A stretch of 18,305 nucleotides of DNA from Opitutales bacterium (lineage in GTDB: Bacteria > Verrucomicrobiota > Verrucomicrobiia > Opitutales > Intestinicryptomonadaceae): contig JAGBOM010000207.1 in assembly GCA_017633865.1 (NCBI GenBank), positions 1 to 18,305 of the forward strand. The letters run 5' to 3'. The notes beneath the pieces were generated by a model, which saw nothing but the letters and a program-made list of their open reading frames with translations, did not search any database and was not told the origin of the DNA. Every line of letters starts with the position of its first letter. The first letter of the stretch is position 1. Made by a program: the position numbers and the translations under genes. Below are positions 1 to 7,970 of this stretch, in pieces.

Positions 1-1383
1 GACCGCAGGTTTGCCAAACACGTCTCATTGGCGCAATCGTCGATAGAGAAGGGCAACCCCGCGTACGCGGCGGGGCTGTGCGACAACATTCTCCAAAAGT
101 ATCCGGCGTGCGCGGAGGTCAGAAAGCTTTTGCACATTGCAAATAAAAGAATCGCGGGCAAGCCGAACCCCTTGGCAAACGCCCTCGGCGTATTCGGGGG
201 GCTCGTGTATTCGGCAAAGGCGAAGTCTTTGGCCGCGAAGGGAGAATTGTCCAAGGCCTTGTCGGACGGCGAGGAAATTTTAAAGGGCAACCCCTACAAC
301 GTCGGCGTTCTTAACGGCATGGCCAAAGTTTGCGAGGGTGCGAACTACTGGTCGACCGCCGCGCTCTGCTATGCCGACATTTCCGAATTTCAGCCCAAGA
401 ACATAAAGAATATGCTCGCGCTCGGGCGCGCGCTTGTTAAGGCGGAAAAGCCGGACGACGCCATGCGCGTGGGCGAGGCCGTTTTGCGCGCCGACCCCGC
501 CAACGGCGAAGCCCAAAACCTCATGCGCGAGGCCTCCGTCGTCAAAACGATGCTCAAGGACAAGTGGGAGAACGAGGGCTCGTTTAAAGACCTTATAAAC
601 AACGCCGCCGAAACCGCCCAGCGCGAGGCCGAAAACCGCCTCGCCAACGACGAAAACTCCCTCGAGCAAATGATTGAGCGCGAGCGCGAGAAAATCAAGA
701 AAGACCCAGAAAACGTCAATTTGTATAAAGACATCTGCCAGCACCTGCGGGCTCTTAAGCGCTACGCGGAGGCTCTTGAATTTATAAAGCTCGCGCGCCA
801 GCAGCCCCTCGGCAAGGCCGATACGTCTTTGGAAAAGCTCGAGCAGGACATGTTCCTCGCCGACCTCGACATGCGCGTGAACGCCGCAAAAGCGGCCGCC
901 GAAGCCAACCCTTCAGACGCCGCCGCCGCCAAGAATTACGAAGACCTCCGCCAAACGGCGCACTCATTCAGGCTTGAAAACGCCAAAAAAATGGTCGAAC
1001 GCTACCCGAACGACTACAACTACCGCTTTATTCTCGGCAACCTCTACCTTGACGACAACCTTTTGGACGAGGCCATCGCCCAGTTCCAGCTTTCGCAAAG
1101 AAACCCGAAGGTTCGCGGCCAGTCCCTCTTGGGCTTGGGCAGGGCGTTTGTGCGCGGCAAGAAGTACGACTTGGCCGTCGACCAGCTCGAAACCGCCAAG
1201 CGCGAGACCATCACGATGAACGAGCACAAGAAGGAAATCATCTACGAGCTCGCCCGCGCCTACGAGCTTATGGGCAGCCCAGACAAGGCCTTTATCGAGT
1301 ACAAGGAAATCTACTCGAGCGACATCGGCTACCGCGACGTCGCCGCAAAGATAAACGCCTACTACGAAAACAAGAACAAGTAG
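1..1383 (+). CDS. Tetratricopeptide repeat (TPR) protein, 5' end missing
   Basis: The frame is open from base 1 to the TAG at 1381-1383 (460 codons), so the true start lies left of the window; a TTG at 28 is only an internal codon. The protein is almost wholly helical, with repeated TPR-like 34-residue units such as NYRFILGNLYLDDNLLDEAI, LLGLGRAFVRGKKYDLAVDQ and YELARAYELMGSPDKAFIEY near the C terminus, and more degenerate copies earlier. A charged, probably coiled-coil segment rich in Glu, Arg and Lys lies around codons 200-240. No signal peptide can be judged because the N terminus is absent. TPR arrays act as protein-protein scaffolds; the partner is unknown. A strong hairpin terminator follows 14 nt after the stop, so it is the last gene of its transcript. 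The family call is confident, the function is not known. Confidence 0.85.
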   Translation, partial: DRRFAKHVSLAQSSIEKGNPAYAAGLCDNILQKYPACAEVRKLLHIANKRIAGKPNPLANALGVFGGLVYSAKAKSLAAKGELSKALSDGEEILKGNPYNVGVLNGMAKVCEGANYWSTAALCYADISEFQPKNIKNMLALGRALVKAEKPDDAMRVGEAVLRADPANGEAQNLMREASVVKTMLKDKWENEGSFKDLINNAAETAQREAENRLANDENSLEQMIEREREKIKKDPENVNLYKDICQHLRALKRYAEALEFIKLARQQPLGKADTSLEKLEQDMFLADLDMRVNAAKAAAEANPSDAAAAKNYEDLRQTAHSFRLENAKKMVERYPNDYNYRFILGNLYLDDNLLDEAIAQFQLSQRNPKVRGQSLLGLGRAFVRGKKYDLAVDQLETAKRETITMNEHKKEIIYELARAYELMGSPDKAFIEYKEIYSSDIGYRDVAAKINAYYENKNK

Positions 1384-1397
1384 GCCTTCCCGGCTTG

Positions 1398-1427
1398 AGG
1401 CGCGCCCGAAAAGCGCGCCTTTGTTTT
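1398..1427 (+). terminator. Rho-independent terminator after the TPR gene
   Basis: A perfect 8-bp stem AGGCGCGC / GCGCGCCT (1398-1405 with 1413-1420) has a 7-nt loop and is followed directly by TTGTTTT. It lies 14 nt after the TPR stop codon and before the next gene, as expected for a transcript end. Confidence 0.85.
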
Positions 1428-1502
1428 GCCCTGGCGCGGGGGGCCGCGCCGCAAAAAAATTTTCGCAAAATTCTATAAGTATAAAAAAATATGCGCCTAG
1501 AA

Positions 1503-2534
1503 ATGAAAACAGCAAAACTTTCGGCTTTAATATTGTCGGCTTTGATATTGGCCCAGCCTTCGTTCGCGAGGGTGGGGGAAAAGCGCGCGGAGCTTCAGGG
1601 CAGGATTCTATCAAAGTCGGGCGCGTACGAGTATCCGGCGGAGGAAAAGCTGCGCGAGTCGCTCGAGCTGCCGTATTCGGACATATTTTTTATACAGGGC
1701 GAAGACATAAAAAACGCCTTTTTCTTTAAGCGTTTCGACGGGGCGGCGGCGTCAAATTTGGACACGCTAAACCAGGGCGAGCTTTACGGCTGGGAAGTCC
1801 ACGCGGCGTTTAAAAAAGGGGTGTCTGTTCTCGAAAGCTACCGCAGGCACGGGGCGGCGCTTACGTTTTTGGAGGTGAAAATTTTGATGAAAAAAATGCT
1901 CGAAGGCCGCGACGGCGTTTCTTGGAAGGCCGCGCAGTACGTAGCCTCAAAGCCCGCGCCGTCCGACGAATTTTCCGCCGAGCTTGAAAAAATCGTACGC
2001 AAAAATTCCGACAGGTTTGTGTATCTTTACCCGCCGAGCACCGTCGGCAAAACCTCCGCCTTTTTCTCCTCCGTAAGCTATTATGTTTGGGAGGACGAAA
2101 AGCGGGCGGCTTCGGAAAACTACGCGAAAATGGTCGAGCAGGCGCGCAGGCTTTCCGACGCGCGCACGGCCGCGGGCAACGCCTCAAAGGCGAAAGGCTC
2201 GACAAAGAATTTTTCGGAGGGCGACGTTTTCGCGAGCCGCAAAACCGTAATCAAATTCAACACCGCAAACGCGGGGGCCTTCGGGGAGTCCCCCGTTAAA
2301 AACCGCACAAAAGACGTTTGGATAGCCATAAAAATTCCCGAGCAGGAGGGGACGATGCTGGGCTACAACTACGAAACTTCCGACGGCTCGCTGCGCGCGC
2401 TTTTGACGAACAATATGGTTGTGTTTGTCGACGCCGAGTACGACAAGCTCATGCGCGGGCATATCGAAAGCATCTACCAAAAGCAGGCCGAAAAGCGCGA
2501 GGCGCAGGCCGAGGCTTCGGTGTCATCGTTTTAG
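1503..2534 (+). CDS. Secreted protein of unknown function
   Basis: A 343-residue protein is read from the ATG at 1503. An in-frame ATG at 1491 would add only MRLE; I chose 1503 because it gives a clean signal peptide MKTAKLSALILSALILAQPSFA with a likely cleavage after SFA. No Shine-Dalgarno motif precedes either start. The mature protein is soluble-looking and charged, with no second membrane segment. It contains YSDIFFIQGEDIKNAFFFKR near the N terminus, a Lys/Glu-rich middle, and a C-terminal stretch (VWIAIKIPEQEGTMLGYNYE and NNMVVFVDAEYDKLMRGHIE) ending in a helical Gln/Glu/Ala-rich tail. I do not recognise a family. The product is probably periplasmic or exported. It is monocistronic, between the terminator upstream and a convergent transporter gene 46 nt downstream. 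Confidence 0.75.
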   Translation: MKTAKLSALILSALILAQPSFARVGEKRAELQGRILSKSGAYEYPAEEKLRESLELPYSDIFFIQGEDIKNAFFFKRFDGAAASNLDTLNQGELYGWEVHAAFKKGVSVLESYRRHGAALTFLEVKILMKKMLEGRDGVSWKAAQYVASKPAPSDEFSAELEKIVRKNSDRFVYLYPPSTVGKTSAFFSSVSYYVWEDEKRAASENYAKMVEQARRLSDARTAAGNASKAKGSTKNFSEGDVFASRKTVIKFNTANAGAFGESPVKNRTKDVWIAIKIPEQEGTMLGYNYETSDGSLRALLTNNMVVFVDAEYDKLMRGHIESIYQKQAEKREAQAEASVSSF

Positions 2535-2580
2535 CCGAGTTTGCATTTGCGGCGGGGCGGGAGCTTTTCAAGGCCGCGCT

Positions 2581-3537
2581 TTAAGATGAGCCGATTTTTG
2601 CGGCGGCGGGGTTCAGCCGCTTTTGCTTGTCGTGCCTATACATTTGCGCGGCGTTCCAAACGTTGTGCCACAATACGTAAAATGTCGGGCCGAGAGCGGC
2701 AAGAGGGGCGTTCGCCCCGCCGAAAACAAGCGCTAAAAATATTGCGAGAGCCGTGTTCTTCTGCCCGAGCGTCTGGCTCGACTCCCTCGAAAACTCCTTC
2801 GACACAAAAAATTTCCCTATCGCGAAATTCGCCGCGCAAATAAGCATGGAAACAGCCGCGATTTCAAAAACTACGCTCTTTGGCATACTCGGAGCCGACG
2901 CGAAAAACTCCGCCGCTTTCGAGGCTATAATAAATAGCGAAAACGACCAAAGCGAGAAGTTGAACATCGCGAATTTCGCGGAGTAAAACTTAATCGGGGC
3001 GTAGATTTTGCGCAAAAGACAAGCCGCCGCAATCGGTATTCCCGCCACTATAAAAAGCTGCGTAAACACAGCCCATGCAAATTCCGCGCTCGGCCTGCCG
3101 CCTATGAAGGGAAGAATCGCCACAAGCAAAATGTCGACCGCCAAATTCGTAATCGCAAACCCCGTCAAAACGAAGCCGACCCGCCCCTCCAAAAAGCCCA
3201 TGACAACCGGCGCGGCGTTTGCGGTGGGGGCGATTCCCGTAAAAAACGCGGCAAGCGCCAAAATGTCGAAGCCCGCGCTTTTTAAAATCAGATAGGGGGC
3301 AAGCCCCATAAAAACGTTCCAAAATAAAATCTTAAAATGCTCCGCCTTTGGCTTAAGCTCGCCTACGTCTATGCGCAGGCAGATTTGCAAAAACATTGCC
3401 ATCAGCGCGATTCTTATGCCCCAGGCCGACAAATTTACGCCGTCGGCTTCCCAAGAGAATCTGAAAGCCGTCTGAAGCGCGATTCCCAGCCCGAAGGGGA
3501 TAAAAATCATCGCAGGCCTTATAAAAATTTTCCACAT
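2581..3537 (-). CDS. BASS-family (bile acid:sodium symporter-like) membrane transporter
   Basis: The product has 318 residues and about nine to ten hydrophobic segments through its whole length, with an inner-membrane topology. Two family hallmarks are visible: the unwound helix motif GIAPTANAAPVV (101-112), matching the PGGTASN region of ASBT/NTCP proteins, and GQKNTALA (258-265), matching the GMQNSGLA region of the second crossover. Family members move organic anions, often with sodium. At the second site the usual Glu and Gln positions read Thr and Lys, as in a divergent bacterial subgroup, so sodium coupling should not be assumed. The start is the ATG at 3537; no Shine-Dalgarno is visible. 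It is a single gene, convergent with the secreted protein at 1503-2534 with no obvious terminator in the 46-nt gap. The substrate is unknown. Confidence 0.8.
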   Translation of the reverse strand: MWKIFIRPAMIFIPFGLGIALQTAFRFSWEADGVNLSAWGIRIALMAMFLQICLRIDVGELKPKAEHFKILFWNVFMGLAPYLILKSAGFDILALAAFFTGIAPTANAAPVVMGFLEGRVGFVLTGFAITNLAVDILLVAILPFIGGRPSAEFAWAVFTQLFIVAGIPIAAACLLRKIYAPIKFYSAKFAMFNFSLWSFSLFIIASKAAEFFASAPSMPKSVVFEIAAVSMLICAANFAIGKFFVSKEFSRESSQTLGQKNTALAIFLALVFGGANAPLAALGPTFYVLWHNVWNAAQMYRHDKQKRLNPAAAKIGSS

Positions 3538-3644
3538 ATTTTTTTGTTTTGAGCCGAGCGTCCGCCAAAAAAATTTGGGCGAAACGGGTTTTGCGCGCGC
3601 AAATTTTTTGCCTATAAATGCAACAGCTTCGCGGCGGCTTGTAA

Positions 3645-3717
3645 ATAAAAAACCCCGCTTTTCTAAAAATTCGCGCCCATTCTTAAATGCGGCGGGGAGG
3701 AGCGAAAAAAAGCGGGG
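3645..3717 (-). terminator. Possible long-loop terminator downstream of the tRNA gene
   Basis: Read on the minus strand, CCCCGCTTTT (3717-3708) pairs perfectly with AAAAGCGGGG (3662-3653) across a 45-nt loop, and TTTTTTAT follows (3652-3645). The loop contains a second CCCCGC (3697-3692) that could pair with the same 3' arm. It fits as the end of the tRNA transcript and would also separate it from the transporter gene. The rest of 3538-3785 holds no convincing gene. Confidence 0.5.
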
Positions 3718-3785
3718 AAATTCCGATATTTTGCGCGCGGGCTGCGCAAAGACTTTAAAATGCGCTCAAAAAAGGGCATAAAAAC

Positions 3786-3857
<72 letters not shown>

Positions 3858-3876
3858 TTAATTTTTAAAGCTTTTT

Positions 3877-3904
3877 AATCTACTTTTTTTCTTTGCCGCG
3901 TCAA
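3877..3904 (-). promoter_or_regulatory. Predicted sigma70-type promoter of the tRNA
   Basis: On the minus strand TTGACG (3904-3899) and TAGATT (3882-3877) are separated by 16 nt. The -10 box ends 19 nt before the tRNA 5' end, leaving room for a start point and a short leader. The match is five of six at -35 and four of six at -10. Confidence 0.55.
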
Positions 3905-4024
3905 CTCTTTTTTTTTATTTTTCGTTTTTTCTTGCACGAATTTTTTGGCGCTTTTCGAGCCGCCGCATCCGCGCGAATTTTCGTTTTTTTTGGGAGGGGC
4001 GGCGGCGGGGGTCGGGGGATTTTT

Positions 4025-5401
4025 TTAGAGGCTGCCTTCGAGGGCGGACACTCCCGCCTTTTCGATTTTTACGTCGACAAGCTCTCCTATCAGGCTCGAA
4101 TCCCCCTTGAAAATCACTTTTCTATGGGTTCGGGTTCTGCCCATTAAAAATCCCGCGCCGCGTTTTGCGGGAGACTCGGCGAGGACTTCCTGCGTTGTGC
4201 CGACAAGCCTTTCGTTAAACTCGAGCGACATGTCTTTTAGGATTTCGAGCAGGATTTGGTTGCGCCGCTCTTTTTCGCTTTCCGAAACGTCGTCGGGGCG
4301 CTCCGCCGACAGGGTTCCCGCGCGCGGGCTGTATTTAAAGATATAGGCCATGTCGAATTTGCAGAGCTTGAAGACTTCGGCGGTTTTTTGGAAGTCCTCC
4401 TCGGTTTCGCCGGGGTAGCCCACGATAATGTCGGTCGAAAGCGAGAAGATTTCCTTGGAGGCTTTCAGGGCGTTGGCGATTTCGACAAATCTTTTGGCGG
4501 AGTAGGGGCGGCGCATGTCGCGCAGGATTTTGTCGCTTCCCGACTGGAGCGGAAGGTGGGCGTATTCGCAAAGCTTTGGCAGGCGCGAATACGCCGAAAT
4601 TAGGTCGCTTTTAAAGTAGGACGGGTGGGGCGAGACGAATCTGATGCGCTTTACCCCGTCTATTTTATGAATCTCCTCCAACAGCTGGACGAAGGGCGTT
4701 TTTTTATCGGCAATTTCGATTTGCCCGCGCCCGAAGGCGTTTACGACCTGCCCGAGCAGGCAGATTTCCTTAGCCCCGTTTTTCGCGAGAAGCGCGGCTT
4801 CCCCGACGATTTCCGGAATGCTTCTTGAGCGTTCCGCCCCCCTTGTTTTGGGCACGATGCAGTAGGAGCATTTCATGGCGCAGCCCTGCATTATCGAGAT
4901 ATTGGCGCAGACGGGGCGCGGGGAGGCAAGATGGTTTTTTACGAGTCGGTGGGAGGAGGCGTCGTCGTCGATTTCGATAATGGCGTCGTTATATTTCCAC
5001 TTGATTCTTTCGCCTCTTTGGGGGTCTGGCGGGACGATGCCGGAGAGTCTGCGCCTTGCGATTTGCTCAATGTAGTCGGGCAGGTAGGGCGACTTTTTCG
5101 TGCCCGCTATGATGTCTATTTTCGGCACTTTTTTTACGATTTCTTGGCCGAGGTTTTGGGACATGCAGCCCATGACCGCCAGAATCGGGAAGCCGTTTTT
5201 TTTGCGGTGGGCTATTCTCGAAAGCTTGCCGAGAGCCTTAAGCTCGGCGGCCTCCCTTACGGAGCAGGTGTTGGCCACGAATACGTCCGCGGATTTTTCG
5301 TCGGATACAATTTCGTGCCCGCGCGCGGCGAGGTCGGCGGCGAGGTTTTCGCTGTCGCGCTCGTTCATTTGGCAGCCGTATGTTTTAATATAGACTTTCA
5401 C
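4025..5401 (-). CDS. miaB: tRNA-2-methylthio-N6-dimethylallyladenosine synthase MiaB
   Basis: MiaB adds the 2-methylthio group to i6A37 of tRNAs that read UNN codons, using SAM and two iron-sulfur clusters. All expected parts are present. The UPF0004 domain has Cys10 (KTYGCQMNERDSE), Cys46 (NTCSVRE) and Cys79 (VMGCMS). The radical SAM triad is Cys174, Cys178, Cys181 in GCAMKCSYC. A C-terminal TRAM domain includes GRTRTHRKVIF. I chose the GTG at 5401, giving 458 residues, the usual family length. The frame stays open upstream to 5794, but that part is Arg/Pro/Ser-rich, overlaps metX and does not resemble the family. No clear Shine-Dalgarno precedes the GTG. The gene is divergent from metX and is followed on the same strand, after 167 nt, by a tRNA gene with its own promoter. 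Confidence 0.95.
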   Translation of the reverse strand: MKVYIKTYGCQMNERDSENLAADLAARGHEIVSDEKSADVFVANTCSVREAAELKALGKLSRIAHRKKNGFPILAVMGCMSQNLGQEIVKKVPKIDIIAGTKKSPYLPDYIEQIARRRLSGIVPPDPQRGERIKWKYNDAIIEIDDDASSHRLVKNHLASPRPVCANISIMQGCAMKCSYCIVPKTRGAERSRSIPEIVGEAALLAKNGAKEICLLGQVVNAFGRGQIEIADKKTPFVQLLEEIHKIDGVKRIRFVSPHPSYFKSDLISAYSRLPKLCEYAHLPLQSGSDKILRDMRRPYSAKRFVEIANALKASKEIFSLSTDIIVGYPGETEEDFQKTAEVFKLCKFDMAYIFKYSPRAGTLSAERPDDVSESEKERRNQILLEILKDMSLEFNERLVGTTQEVLAESPAKRGAGFLMGRTRTHRKVIFKGDSSLIGELVDVKIEKAGVSALEGSL

Positions 5402-5616
5402 TCTTAGGTAAAATTCCGAAGCTAACGCGCGGCGGGTTTCGGTCAAGCATTTTCGGCGCGGGGCTTGGGCGGATACAAACATCAAAGAAATACTTGAAAG
5501 AGGGCGGGTTTTCATATTGTATTTAGATCGCGAATTCTTTTTTAAGGCGGAGTGCAGGCGGTTTTGGCGGGGTTTGCCCGCGCCGCGAATCGGCCGCGCC
5601 CGCCGAATCTTGTTAA
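5402..5616. promoter_or_regulatory. Divergent miaB / metX intergenic region with a GC-rich metX leader hairpin
   Basis: This 215-nt gap must hold promoters in both directions. I see no strong sigma70 pair; TTGAAA at 5494-5499 with TATTGT at 5515-5520 is a weak candidate for metX (15-nt spacer). Just before metX, GGCGGG (5566-5571) can pair with CCCGCC (5599-5604), enclosing a small hairpin GCCG-CGAAT-CGGC (5582-5594). This structure ends 12 nt before the metX ATG. I do not see the conserved core of a SAM-I or SAM-II riboswitch. Confidence 0.4.
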
Positions 5617-6762
5617 ATGAACGATTTTTCGACAGATGTTTTGGAGGAAAGCCGCCCGGGGGAGGTCGGGATAGTCGCCTATTCCGATTTCCACAGCTCC
5701 GAGCCGCTGGATTTCGCGCTCGGCGGCAGGCTTGAAAGCTTCGACATCCGCTACGAAACCTACGGCAGGCTGAACGCCGACGCTTCAAACGCAATCCTCG
5801 TTTGCCACGCCCTCACCGGCGACCACCACTGCGCGGGGGTCTATTCCATAAACGACCGCAAAGAGGGCTGGTGGAACAATATAATAGGCCCGAACAAGCC
5901 TTTGGACACGAACAAGTATTTTATTGTCTGCTCGAACTGCATAGGCGGCTGCATGGGCTCTACGGGGCCTTCAAGCCTCAACCCAGCCACGGGCAGGCCG
6001 TACAACCTTTCCTTCCCCGCGCTTACGGTTAAGGACATGGTCGCCGCGCAGGCGAGGCTTTTGGACCATCTGGGCATAAAGACTTTGGCGCTTGCCATAG
6101 GCGGCTCAATGGGCGGAATGCAGGTTTTGCAGTGGGCTGTCGACTATCCCGAAAGGGTGCGCAAGGCAATAGCCTTGGCCACGACCTCGCGCGAAAACGC
6201 GCAGTCAATCGCCTTCAACTGCGTCGGCAGAACCTCCATTATGCGCGACCCTCTTTGGAACAACGGCAACTATTCCGCGGACACTCCCCCGCGCTTCGGC
6301 CTTGGCATCGCAAGAATGATGGCGCACATCACATACCTTTCCGAAAAGGGCATGGAGGAGAAATTCGGCAGGCAGCTCCGGCAGGGCTCCGACTCCAAAT
6401 TCGCGTTCGACTCCGGCTTCGAGGTCGAAAACTATTTGCGCTACCAGGGCAGCAGCTTTGTAAACCGCTTCGACGCGAACTCGTATTTGTACATAACCAG
6501 GGCCCTTGATTTGTACGACCTGCGCGCGCCCGACGGCACGCTTGAAACCTCCCTGAAAAAGGTCAAGGCGCGCGTAATGGCCGTGGGCTTTACCTCCGAC
6601 TGGCTCTACCCGCCGGAGCAGAATCTCGAAATAGTGCAGGCTCTTTTGCGCTGCGGAAAGGACGCCACCTACGCGGAAATCGAGAGCGACTTGGGGCACG
6701 ACTCGTTTTTGATAGAGTCCCCCAAGCTTTACGAATTGATAGAATATTTTTTGGAGGCCTAA
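5617..6762 (+). CDS. metX: Homoserine O-acyltransferase MetX
   Basis: The alpha/beta-hydrolase MetX activates homoserine with an acyl group from acetyl-CoA or succinyl-CoA, the committed step to methionine; it is cytoplasmic. The 381-residue length is typical. The nucleophile elbow GGSMGGMQ puts the catalytic Ser at 164, with Asp328 (TSDWLYPPEQ) and His361 (LGHDSFL) completing the triad. The family signature CIGGCMGSTGPSSLNPATGR lies at 108-127. The acyl donor cannot be told reliably from what I can see. The start is the ATG at 5617, with no Shine-Dalgarno but a GC-rich hairpin just upstream. The gene heads a compact unit with metW 3 nt downstream, a pairing seen in many bacteria. Confidence 0.95.
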   Translation: MNDFSTDVLEESRPGEVGIVAYSDFHSSEPLDFALGGRLESFDIRYETYGRLNADASNAILVCHALTGDHHCAGVYSINDRKEGWWNNIIGPNKPLDTNKYFIVCSNCIGGCMGSTGPSSLNPATGRPYNLSFPALTVKDMVAAQARLLDHLGIKTLALAIGGSMGGMQVLQWAVDYPERVRKAIALATTSRENAQSIAFNCVGRTSIMRDPLWNNGNYSADTPPRFGLGIARMMAHITYLSEKGMEEKFGRQLRQGSDSKFAFDSGFEVENYLRYQGSSFVNRFDANSYLYITRALDLYDLRAPDGTLETSLKKVKARVMAVGFTSDWLYPPEQNLEIVQALLRCGKDATYAEIESDLGHDSFLIESPKLYELIEYFLEA

Positions 6763-6765
6763 AAT

Positions 6766-7383
6766 ATGTCCGGCAACAAGCAAATCTCCAAAAAGAAAAA
6801 GGTCGAGCTGCGCGAAATCTGCGAGTGGGTCGGCTACGGAGACCGCGTCATGGACTTGGGCTGCGGCCGCGGCATACTTTTGGCGGAGCTCGTAAACCTA
6901 AAGAATGTTTACGCGCTCGGGGTCGACTCCGATTTCGGCAAGATTTTGCGCGCCGTAAAAAGGGGCGTGAACGTAATGCATTGCGACATCCTCACAGCCC
7001 TCAAAACTTTCGACGACAACTCTTTCGACTGGATTATTTGCTCGAACACCGTTTCGGAGCTCGAGAACCCGAAGGAGATTGTGGAGGAGTCTTTGCGCGT
7101 GGCAAAAAGGGTTGTGATAGGCTTTGTGAACTACGGGTTCTGGTACAACAGGCTCTACCTGCTCTTTAAGGGCGGGCGCACCGTGAACAAAATCTACCAG
7201 AAGGGCTGGGACAGCGCCCGCCCCGCGAATCAAATTTCCGTTAATTCCTTTAAAGAATTTTGCGAGGCAAACGATATTAAAATAAACCGAAAGCATTTCT
7301 TGAAGGGCAACTGGCGCGCGCCGTGCAAATTTATGCCGAACCTTTTTGCGGGGTACGCGCTTTTTGAAATCTCAAAAAAATAA
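6766..7383 (+). CDS. metW: MetW-like class I SAM-dependent methyltransferase-fold protein
   Basis: The 205-residue protein has a Rossmann SAM-binding core. Motif I is VMDLGCGRGILL, followed by GVDSD, RGVNVMHCDI, and the family's acidic segment FDDNSFDWIICSNTVSEL. The later GFVNYGFWYNRLYLL matches the MetW signature of a phenylalanine/asparagine strand followed by an arginine-containing helix. MetW partners MetX and is thought to support homoserine acylation; its own methyl substrate is not established. The start is fixed by one of the window's few good Shine-Dalgarno sites, GGAGG at 6753-6757, eight nt before ATG and inside the metX 3' end. The gap to metX is 3 nt, so the two are almost certainly co-transcribed and translationally linked. 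Confidence 0.88.
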   Translation: MSGNKQISKKKKVELREICEWVGYGDRVMDLGCGRGILLAELVNLKNVYALGVDSDFGKILRAVKRGVNVMHCDILTALKTFDDNSFDWIICSNTVSELENPKEIVEESLRVAKRVVIGFVNYGFWYNRLYLLFKGGRTVNKIYQKGWDSARPANQISVNSFKEFCEANDIKINRKHFLKGNWRAPCKFMPNLFAGYALFEISKK

Positions 7384-7390
7384 ACATACT

Positions 7391-7969
7391 ATGGCTAATT
7401 GCGAAGAGGAAAAAAAACACGAAACTAAAAACGCGGAAATCCAAAAGAAGTTCTTGCAGGAGCGCAGAATATTCCTTTGGGGCGAAGTGGACGGCGAAAG
7501 CGCCGCCGACATCGTGGAAAAGCTCGTCTACCTCGACATGCTCGACCACGAAAAGGAAATCACCTTCTACATCAACACCCCCGGCGGCTCGATTTCCGAC
7601 GGCATGGCCATTGACGACGCCATAAAGCTCATCAAGGCCCCCGTAAAGGTTGTTGTAACGGGCATCGCCATGAGCATGGGCTCCATTTTGCTTTCAGCGG
7701 CTCCGAAGGGCAAAAGATTTTTGTTCCCGAACGCCCGCGTGATGATTCACCAGCCGCTTATCATGGGCGAGATGAGCGGAACCGCCGTTGAAATGCACAT
7801 CCAGGCTCGCGAGATGGAAAGAATGCGCGCCGAGCTCAATAAAATACTTTCCGAGGCCTCGGGCCAGTCCCTCGAAAAAATCGCCAAGGACACCGATAGA
7901 GACTTTTACATGACAGCCGAGGAAACCATAAAGTACGGCCTTGCCGACGCGATAGTTACGGAGCTTTAG
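7391..7969 (+). CDS. clpP: Noncanonical ClpP-type serine peptidase subunit (PVC ClpP1-like)
   Basis: The product is a 192-residue S14 peptidase with all three catalytic residues: Ser95 in GIAMSMGS, His120 in VMIHQP and Asp171 in DTDRDFYM. The oxyanion-loop glycines (NTPGGSISDG, 62-71) are also present. It differs from housekeeping ClpP at the N terminus. The usual axial-loop region ending in YDIYSRLL is replaced by a short charged Glu/Lys stretch leading into FLQERRIFL. As I recall it, this layout resembles chlamydial ClpP1, which assembles with a second ClpP. Another clpP and the ClpX/ClpA ATPase must be elsewhere. I chose the ATG at 7391; an in-frame TTG at 7346 lies inside metW. The gap to metW is 7 nt, and a lipoprotein gene follows after 1 nt. 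Confidence 0.92.
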   Translation: MANCEEEKKHETKNAEIQKKFLQERRIFLWGEVDGESAADIVEKLVYLDMLDHEKEITFYINTPGGSISDGMAIDDAIKLIKAPVKVVVTGIAMSMGSILLSAAPKGKRFLFPNARVMIHQPLIMGEMSGTAVEMHIQAREMERMRAELNKILSEASGQSLEKIAKDTDRDFYMTAEETIKYGLADAIVTEL

Positions 7970-7970
7970 C

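Noticed and set aside
964..1614. Long minus-strand open frame over the TPR gene 3' end
   Set aside because: It is antisense to a clear TPR gene and crosses its terminator; GC-rich third positions create such frames here.
3575..3781. Possible 68-residue gene on the plus strand between the transporter and the tRNA
   Set aside because: Composition is low-complexity and basic, there is no ribosome site, and it runs across the antisense terminator structure.
3959..4009. GCCGCCGC / GCGGCGGC inverted repeat after miaB as a terminator
   Set aside because: The stem is perfect but the loop is long and no T tract follows directly on the minus strand.
5402..5616. SAM riboswitch upstream of metX
   Set aside because: I looked for SAM-I and SAM-II conserved cores and saw neither; only a generic GC-rich hairpin is present.
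5402..5794. N-terminal extension of about 130 residues on miaB
   Set aside because: It is Arg/Pro/Ser-rich, overlaps metX on the other strand and lies before the family's normal first residues; the GTG at 5401 gives the usual length.
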